A stretch of 64,000 nucleotides of DNA, taken from the NCBI GenBank assembly GCA_044868005.1, contig JBIOVX010000147.1, positions 52,914-116,913 on the forward strand, read 5' to 3'. Shown in pieces: positions 59,006 through 64,000 of the stretch. The number at the start of each line of letters is the position of its first letter. Position 1 is the first letter of the stretch. The notes beneath the pieces were generated by a model. That model saw only the letters and a program-made list of their open reading frames with translations, did not search any database and was not told where the DNA came from. Origin of the DNA: DATARR01 sp044868005. GTDB taxonomy: Bacteria; Acidobacteriota; Thermoanaerobaculia; Multivoradales; UBA5704. The position numbers and the translations under genes were made by a program.

Positions 59006-61609
59006 ATGACTCTACGCTTGGCCAAGCCCCTCTCGATCCTCTTCCTTTTTTTCCTGCTGCCTTTGTTCAGGGCCGCCACGCAGGTATCCCCCTCGCCCCT
59101 CGAGCCGGCTTCGACGGGCGGCGTGGCGGCGGTCGACCGTGCTCTCGCCAAGCTCTCCACGCACAAGCGCCTGCTGGTGGTCGGCGCGCATCCGGACGAC
59201 GAGGACACGTCGCTCATCGCCCTCGTCTCGCGCGGCATGGGCGGCGAGGCGGCCTATCTCTCGCTGAGCCGCGGCGAGGGTGGGCAGAACCTCATCGGTC
59301 CCGAGCTGGGCGTGGGGCTGGGGCTCCTGCGCAGCCGCGAGCTGCTGGCGGCGCGGTCGGTGGACGGCGGCCGGCAGTTCTTCACCCGCGCCTACGACTT
59401 CGGCTACACGCGCTCGCTCGACGAGACCCTCCGCCTGTGGCCGAAGGAGGCGCTGGTGGAGGACGCGGTGCGCGTGATGCGTCGCTTCAAGCCGCAGGTG
59501 GTGGTCTCGGTGTTCCCCGGCGTTCCCCATCCCAATCATGGGCAGCACCAGGCCGCCGGCGTCACCGCCTATGCGGCCTTTCCGCTCGCCGGCGACGCCA
59601 ACGCCCTGCCGCAGCTCGCGGCCGAGGGGCTCACTCCCTGGGCTCCACAGGTGCTCTACCGCTCGACCCGCTTCGATCCGGAGACGCCCAGCCTCTCGCT
59701 GCCGCTCGGCCGCATCGATCCGCTGGCCGGCAAGTCGATCTTCCAGCTCGCCATGGCCAGCCGCAGCATGCACCGCTCGCAGGACATGGGGATGTTCCAG
59801 CGGCTCGGCCCGCAGGCCACGACCGTCGGCTGGGTGCAGGGAGACGCCGGTAAGGAGGCGAAGGACCTCTTCGGCGGCATCGATACCCGCCTCTCCTCCA
59901 TCGCCGAAACGGTGGCCGACGCCGGACGGCGGCAGACCGTCGAGGCTCGCCTCGACGCCGTGCAGGCGGCGGCCGAGCGCGCCCGCACCGGGCTCAATCC
60001 GGCGAAGCTCGACGAGACGGTGCCGGCCTTCCGCGAGATCCTCGGCGCTCTCCGCCAGGCCGACTCCGCGCTGGCAGAAGGAGACCGGCCGGCGCGCGAG
60101 CTGATCGAAGAGAAGGTCGACGTGGCCGAGGCCGGTCTCGCCGCCGCGGCGGGGATCGCCGTGGATGCCGTCACCGACCGCGAGAAGCTCACCGCCGGCG
60201 AGGCCTTCACCGTGCAGGCCAACCTCTGGAATGGCGGCGCGCGGCCGGTCTCGGCCGTCTCCGTCTCCCTCACGCCGGCTGCGGAGTGGGGAGGCGAAGC
60301 GACGGCGGGCGAGGCCAAGGACCTCGCGGCGGGCGCTCTCGGCGCCTGGGAGCTCAAACCGGCGGTGCCGGCCGGAGCGCCGGCCAGCGTCCCGTACTTC
60401 CTGCGCAAGCCGCTGCCGGGGGGACTCTACGATTGGTCCGCGGCCACGCCCGCCGAGCGCGGCGAGCCGTTTGGTCCGGCGCTGCTCACCGCTCGCTTCT
60501 CTTTCACGATCGACGGCGTGCCGGTCAGCCTCGAACGCGAGATCGTCCACCTGCACCGGGATCAGGCCGTCGGCGAGGTGCGGCGGCCGTTGCGCGTGGT
60601 GCCGAAGGTCGAAGTGGCGGCGGCGGACGAGCTTCTGGTCTGGCCGGTGCAGAGCCGCGAGGCGCGCCGCCTCCACGTCACCCTGACCTCGCACTCCAAG
60701 GAGCCCCTCAGCGGCCGGCTCGAAGCCGTTGCGCAAGGCGGACCGGCCGTCACTCCGAGGCCGTTTACGCTGCAGTCCGCCGACGAGCCGCTCGACCTCG
60801 ATCTGACGCTCACCCCACCCAAGGACCTGAAGCCGGTCCGCACGACGCTTCAGCTTTCCGCGATACTGGACAGCGGCGAGCGGTTCGATCTCGCCGTCCC
60901 CGTGGTGGACTATCCGCACATCCGCCCGACGCCGCGGCCTGTGCCGGCGCAGGTGATCATCCAGACCGCCGACCTGCGCCTGCCGCCGCTCAAAAAGGTC
61001 GGCTACGTCCGCGGCGCTTCGGACCGGGTCCCCGAGCTCCTGCGCCAGGTGGGAGTGCCCGTGGAGCTGCTGGGAGCGGATCAGCTCGAAGCCGCCGATC
61101 TCGGCCGTTACGACGCCATCGTCGTCGGCAGCCGCGCCTACGAGATCGATCCGGCCCTGGCGCGCGCCAACCACCGGCTGCTCGACTACGTCCGCGACGG
61201 CGGTCAGATGATCGTCCAGTACCAGCAATATCCGTTCATCGAAGGCAAATTCGCGCCGTTCCCGCTGGAGATCGCCCGGCCCCACGATCGCATCACGGAC
61301 GAGACCACGCCCGTGACGGTGCTCGATCCGGGCTCGCCCGTCTTCAACACGCCGAACAAGATCGGCGCCGAGGACTGGAACGGCTGGGTGCAAGAGCGCG
61401 GCCTCTACTTCGCGCACACCTGGGACCCCGCCTACACGCCGCTGCTCTCGATGAAGGACCCGGACCAGCCCGATCTCCAGGGCGGCCTCCTGGTGGCGCA
61501 GCTCGGCAAGGGCCACTACGTCTACACCGGCCTCGCCTTCTTCCGCCAGCTCCCCGCCGGCGTGCCCGGGGCGTATCGGCTGTTCGCGAACTTGTTGGGG
61601 GTGAAGTGA
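59006..61609 (+). CDS. Exported PIG-L family deacetylase, large
   Basis: 867 residues from ATG 59006. A signal peptide (LSILFLFFLLPLFRAATQ) precedes the zinc deacetylase core: LLVVGAHPDDEDTSLIALVS (HPDDE from H62), LSLSRGEGGQN, ELLAARSVDGGRQFFTRAYD and PGVPHPNHGQHQAAGVTAY. The remaining 550 residues are beta-rich domains (NEW3-like) and a C-terminal glutamine-amidotransferase-like or Rossmann-like region (GYVRGASDRVPELLRQVGVP, YVRDGGQMIVQYQQYPF). It would remove N-acetyl groups from sugars outside the cytoplasm. It is longer than the bacillithiol enzyme at 15671. Confidence 0.88.
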   Translation: MTLRLAKPLSILFLFFLLPLFRAATQVSPSPLEPASTGGVAAVDRALAKLSTHKRLLVVGAHPDDEDTSLIALVSRGMGGEAAYLSLSRGEGGQNLIGPELGVGLGLLRSRELLAARSVDGGRQFFTRAYDFGYTRSLDETLRLWPKEALVEDAVRVMRRFKPQVVVSVFPGVPHPNHGQHQAAGVTAYAAFPLAGDANALPQLAAEGLTPWAPQVLYRSTRFDPETPSLSLPLGRIDPLAGKSIFQLAMASRSMHRSQDMGMFQRLGPQATTVGWVQGDAGKEAKDLFGGIDTRLSSIAETVADAGRRQTVEARLDAVQAAAERARTGLNPAKLDETVPAFREILGALRQADSALAEGDRPARELIEEKVDVAEAGLAAAAGIAVDAVTDREKLTAGEAFTVQANLWNGGARPVSAVSVSLTPAAEWGGEATAGEAKDLAAGALGAWELKPAVPAGAPASVPYFLRKPLPGGLYDWSAATPAERGEPFGPALLTARFSFTIDGVPVSLEREIVHLHRDQAVGEVRRPLRVVPKVEVAAADELLVWPVQSREARRLHVTLTSHSKEPLSGRLEAVAQGGPAVTPRPFTLQSADEPLDLDLTLTPPKDLKPVRTTLQLSAILDSGERFDLAVPVVDYPHIRPTPRPVPAQVIIQTADLRLPPLKKVGYVRGASDRVPELLRQVGVPVELLGADQLEAADLGRYDAIVVGSRAYEIDPALARANHRLLDYVRDGGQMIVQYQQYPFIEGKFAPFPLEIARPHDRITDETTPVTVLDPGSPVFNTPNKIGAEDWNGWVQERGLYFAHTWDPAYTPLLSMKDPDQPDLQGGLLVAQLGKGHYVYTGLAFFRQLPAGVPGAYRLFANLLGVK

Positions 61610-62811
61610 AAAGCAACGATCTGCCCTTCGAAGCCTCACCCCCTGTCCCCCTCTCCGTAACCGGAGAGGGGGGACGATTCACGGCCAGTCTTGCCAATAG
61701 GAGGCCGACTTTTTCGGCAAAACGCCTTCGCAGACGTCCCCCCTCGCCCGTCAGGGAGAGGGGGACAGGGGGTGAGGCTTCGAAGCGCCGAACGATCCAT
61801 CTGGCAGCGTCCCTTGTAGCTCTCACCCTCCTCCTCACCGCCTGCAACGACAGCCGCACACCCCTCGTCGTCTACTCGCCACACGGCCGCGACCTCCTGA
61901 CTCTCATGGAAAAGAGTTACGAGAAAGCCCATCCGGAGATCGACGTCCGCTGGCTCGATATGGGCTCGCAGGAGGTCTACGACCGCGTGCGCTCCGAGGC
62001 CGCGAACCCGCAGGCCGACGTCTGGTACGGCGGACCGCAGACGATCTTCGTCCGCGGCGCCGCGGACGGCCTGCTGATTCCCTTCCGGCCGAGCTGGGCC
62101 GAAGCGGTGCCGGAGTCGAGCCGCGATCCGCAGGACCTCTTCTTCGGCGCCTATCGAACCGCGCCGGTGCTGGTCTACAACTCCGCGGCGGTGAAGCGCG
62201 AGGAGGCACCGGGGGATTGGGACGACCTGCTGGCGCCGCGCTGGAAGGGCAAGATCCTCATCCGCGATCCGCTGGCGAGCGGCACCATGCGGACACTCTT
62301 CGGCATGATCCTGGCCCGCTCGGTGCGCGAGACGGGCAACGAGGAGCGCGGCTGGGAATGGCTGCGACGGCTGGACGCGCAGACGAAGGAGTACGTGCAG
62401 AATCCGGCGTTGCTCATGGAGAAGCTCAACCGGCAGGAGGGGCTGATCACCGTCTGGGAGCTCACGGACATGCTCTGGCAGGCCAAGCGCGGCGCGCCGC
62501 TCGGCTACCGCTTCGCGAGGAACGGCGCGCCGGTGATCGACGATTCGATCGGCCTGGTGAAGGGCGCGCGCCATCCAGAGGAGGCGAAAGCCTTCATCGA
62601 GTTCGTGGGCAGCGTCGAAGGCCAGGAGCTGGCCGCGCGCGAGGCCTTCCGCCTGCCGGCGCGCACCGACCTGCCGCCGGAACGCCTGCCGCAGTGGGCG
62701 CAGGAAGTGCTGCGCGACCTCAAGCCGGCCGACGTCGACTGGGACCTCATCGCCAAGAACGGCCAGCCGTGGATGGCCACCTGGGACCGCACCGTGCGCA
62801 GCCGCGGATAA
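61606..62811 (+). CDS. ABC transporter substrate-binding lipoprotein; start uncertain
   Basis: The lipoprotein signal AASLVALTLLLTACNDSRTP begins near 61797. The mature part has VVYSPHGRDLLTLMEKSYEK, ADVWYGGPQTIFVRGAADGL, KGKILIRDPLASGTMRTLFG and WELTDMLWQAKRGAPLGYRF, typical of iron(III)- or phosphonate-type binding proteins. No ATG, GTG or TTG lies close to the signal in this frame. The nearest in-frame starter is GTG 61606, which overlaps the upstream stop (GTGA), and it would place the translated repeat element before the signal peptide. A non-canonical start near 61795 is the alternative. The stop is directly before the ATPase gene. Confidence 0.75.
   Translation: MKSNDLPFEASPPVPLSVTGEGGRFTASLANRRPTFSAKRLRRRPPSPVRERGTGGEASKRRTIHLAASLVALTLLLTACNDSRTPLVVYSPHGRDLLTLMEKSYEKAHPEIDVRWLDMGSQEVYDRVRSEAANPQADVWYGGPQTIFVRGAADGLLIPFRPSWAEAVPESSRDPQDLFFGAYRTAPVLVYNSAAVKREEAPGDWDDLLAPRWKGKILIRDPLASGTMRTLFGMILARSVRETGNEERGWEWLRRLDAQTKEYVQNPALLMEKLNRQEGLITVWELTDMLWQAKRGAPLGYRFARNGAPVIDDSIGLVKGARHPEEAKAFIEFVGSVEGQELAAREAFRLPARTDLPPERLPQWAQEVLRDLKPADVDWDLIAKNGQPWMATWDRTVRSRG
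61627..61784. repeat. 158-bp inverted-repeat element (MITE-like)
   Basis: Perfect terminal repeats: TTCGAAGCCTCACCCCCTG at the left end and the complement at the right end. Inner hairpins are CTCTCCGTAACCGGAGAG and CTCGCCCGTCAGGGAGAG. It lies inside the 5' part of the binding-protein frame. An inverted copy is at 63887-64000. Confidence 0.88.
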
Positions 62812-63867
62812 ATGCCCTTCCTCATCCTCGACCACCTCGACAAGAGCTTCGGCGCCCAGACCGTCCTGCGCGATTTTTCCCTCGCGGTGGAGAGGGGCGA
62901 GATCCTCGCCCTGCTGGGTCCTTCGGGCAGCGGCAAGACGACGGCGCTGCGGTTGATCGCCGGCTTCGAGACGCCGGACCGCGGGCGCGTCCTCGTGCAG
63001 GATGAGGACGTCACGCGTCTTCCGCCCGAGCGCCGCAACTTCGGCATGGTCTTCCAGCACTACGCGCTCTTTCCTCACCTCACCGTCGGCGAGAACGTCG
63101 CCTTCGGCCTCGCATCCCGGCAACGAGGCGGTAAGGAGGAGACGGCCCGCCGGGTGGCGGACGCGCTGGCCCTGGTGGATCTCCCCGACTTCGAAGCTCG
63201 GCGAGTGGGCGAGATCTCCGGCGGCCAGCAGCAGCGGGTGGCGCTCGCCCGCGCGCTGGCGCCGGAGCCGCGCGTGCTGCTGCTCGACGAGCCGCTCTCC
63301 AATCTCGATCCCACGCTGCGCGAGCGCACCCGCCGCGAGCTCAAGCGCGCCATCCAGAGAGTGGGCATCACCACCGTGCTGGTCACCCACGAGCAGGAGG
63401 AGGCGTTTCACCTCGGAGACCGCATCGCCGTGCTTCAGGGTGGCGTGCTGCATCAAGTCGGGACTCCCGAGGATCTCTACGAGCGGCCGGCGACGCGCTT
63501 CGTCGCCACTTTTGTGGGCCGCGCGAGCGTTTTGCAGGCGGTGTTCGAAGGAAAGGGCGCCGTCCGGGTGGGTCAGGCCCGCTGGCCGGCCGAGACCTCT
63601 GGGGAGATCGCATCTGGAGAGGAGGTAGACCTCGTCGTCCGTCCCGAGTCGTTGACCTTCGCGTACGCCGGTGATTCGCGAACCCTGGCCGGTCGCGTCA
63701 CCGAGCGGCGCTACGCAGGACCGGTCACCTATTACATCGTAGCCCTCAAGGACGGAGGCGAGGTGGAGGTGCTGGCGGCGTCAGGCGCGGCGGCGGTGGG
63801 TGAGGAGGTTTGGGTGGTGCCGAATGAGGAGGGTCCGAGGGCGAGAGCGTTCAGGAGGGACGGATGA
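62812..63867 (+). CDS. ABC transporter ATP-binding protein
   Basis: 351 residues. It starts directly after the binding-protein stop (TAAATG). Walker A is GPSGSGKTT (36-44), the Q-loop VFQHYALFPHLTVGENVAFG, the signature EISGGQQQRVALARAL, Walker B VLLLDEPLSNLDP and the H-loop LVTHEQEEAF. A TOBE-like C-terminal domain follows (about 265-345). It drives import with the substrate-binding protein. The permease is not in the window and may follow the repeat at 63887. Confidence 0.95.
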   Translation: MPFLILDHLDKSFGAQTVLRDFSLAVERGEILALLGPSGSGKTTALRLIAGFETPDRGRVLVQDEDVTRLPPERRNFGMVFQHYALFPHLTVGENVAFGLASRQRGGKEETARRVADALALVDLPDFEARRVGEISGGQQQRVALARALAPEPRVLLLDEPLSNLDPTLRERTRRELKRAIQRVGITTVLVTHEQEEAFHLGDRIAVLQGGVLHQVGTPEDLYERPATRFVATFVGRASVLQAVFEGKGAVRVGQARWPAETSGEIASGEEVDLVVRPESLTFAYAGDSRTLAGRVTERRYAGPVTYYIVALKDGGEVEVLAASGAAAVGEEVWVVPNEEGPRARAFRRDG

Positions 63868-63886
63868 AAAGGCGACGTTCTACGCT

Positions 63887-64000
63887 GCGAAGCCTCACCC
63901 CCTGTCCCCCTCTCCCTGACGGGCGAGGGGGGACGCATGCGAAGGGTTTTGCCGAAAAGCCAGCTCCTATCAACAAGGCCGGTTGTGAATCGTCCCCCCT
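63887..64000. repeat. Inverted copy of the 158-bp element (cut by window end)
   Basis: The sequence GCGAAGCCTCACCCCCTG and what follows match the reverse complement of 61627-61784 with scattered differences (GTTTTGCCGAAAA and GTGAATCGTCCCCCCT are shared). The element continues beyond the window. Confidence 0.85.

Overview
This is a GC-rich, gene-dense bacterial chromosome segment, probably from an Acidobacteriota-type organism, perhaps Thermoanaerobaculia. That placement is an inference. It rests on the bshC-bshB1-bshA bacillithiol genes, a CSLREA-type beta-helix surface protein, many GTG/TTG starts with start-stop overlaps, Gram-negative outer-membrane genes (TamA/TamB) and many GC-rich palindromic intergenic repeats. 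No phage, plasmid, CRISPR or rRNA gene was seen. The one RNA gene recognised is tmRNA (ssrA), with tag ANDNFALAA.

Layout. 1-8.4 kb: 3' end of dprA, an Rpn/PD-(D/E)XK-like gene, topA, hutI, a secreted FKBP, an M49-type dipeptidyl peptidase lipoprotein with an orphan AbrB-like gene, and an EVE-domain gene. 8.4-13.3 kb (minus strand): ssrA, a 21-bp tandem array, a small membrane protein, a dusB-type gene and two membrane proteins. 13.35-29.5 kb is an almost unbroken plus-strand run: methyltransferase, bshC, bshB1, bshA, a YigZ/IMPACT protein, small membrane proteins, yidD, a SrkA-like kinase, a cystathionine beta-synthase-type enzyme, a DUF3179 lipoprotein, a YihY protein, tamA and tamB. 29.5-36.8 kb: a truncated UPF0175-like gene, a nitrilase-superfamily protein, a hotdog protein, DinB, a saccharopine-dehydrogenase-like reductase, a membrane protein, Uma2, an alpha/beta-hydrolase without its nucleophile serine, and a PEP-utilising protein laid out like rifampicin phosphotransferase. 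36.9-47.6 kb: a PAS-GGDEF-EAL protein, pckA, an M20 amidohydrolase, a second Rpn-like gene, a TonB-C-like protein, a VapBC module with a decayed vapB copy nearby, an unknown protein with a possible winged helix, a second 21-bp array and a cysteine-rich secreted protein. 47.8-64 kb: a Rossmann-fold protein, a tricorn-type S41 protease, an MscS channel, glutamate dehydrogenase, ruvA, the CSLREA protein, a large PIG-L deacetylase, and a binding protein plus ATPase of an ABC importer flanked by inverted copies of a repeat element.

The most unusual structure is the pair of 21-bp tandem arrays (8891-9297 and 46773-47108). They lie 37 kb apart and share the exact period, a CGCGG core that tends to dyad symmetry, and heptapeptide-repeat open frames on both strands. 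The period equals two helical turns of B-DNA. Other points worth attention are a methyltransferase directly before bshC (a candidate for N-methyl-bacillithiol synthesis), several enzymes missing a catalytic residue, and palindromic elements that have become part of coding sequences.
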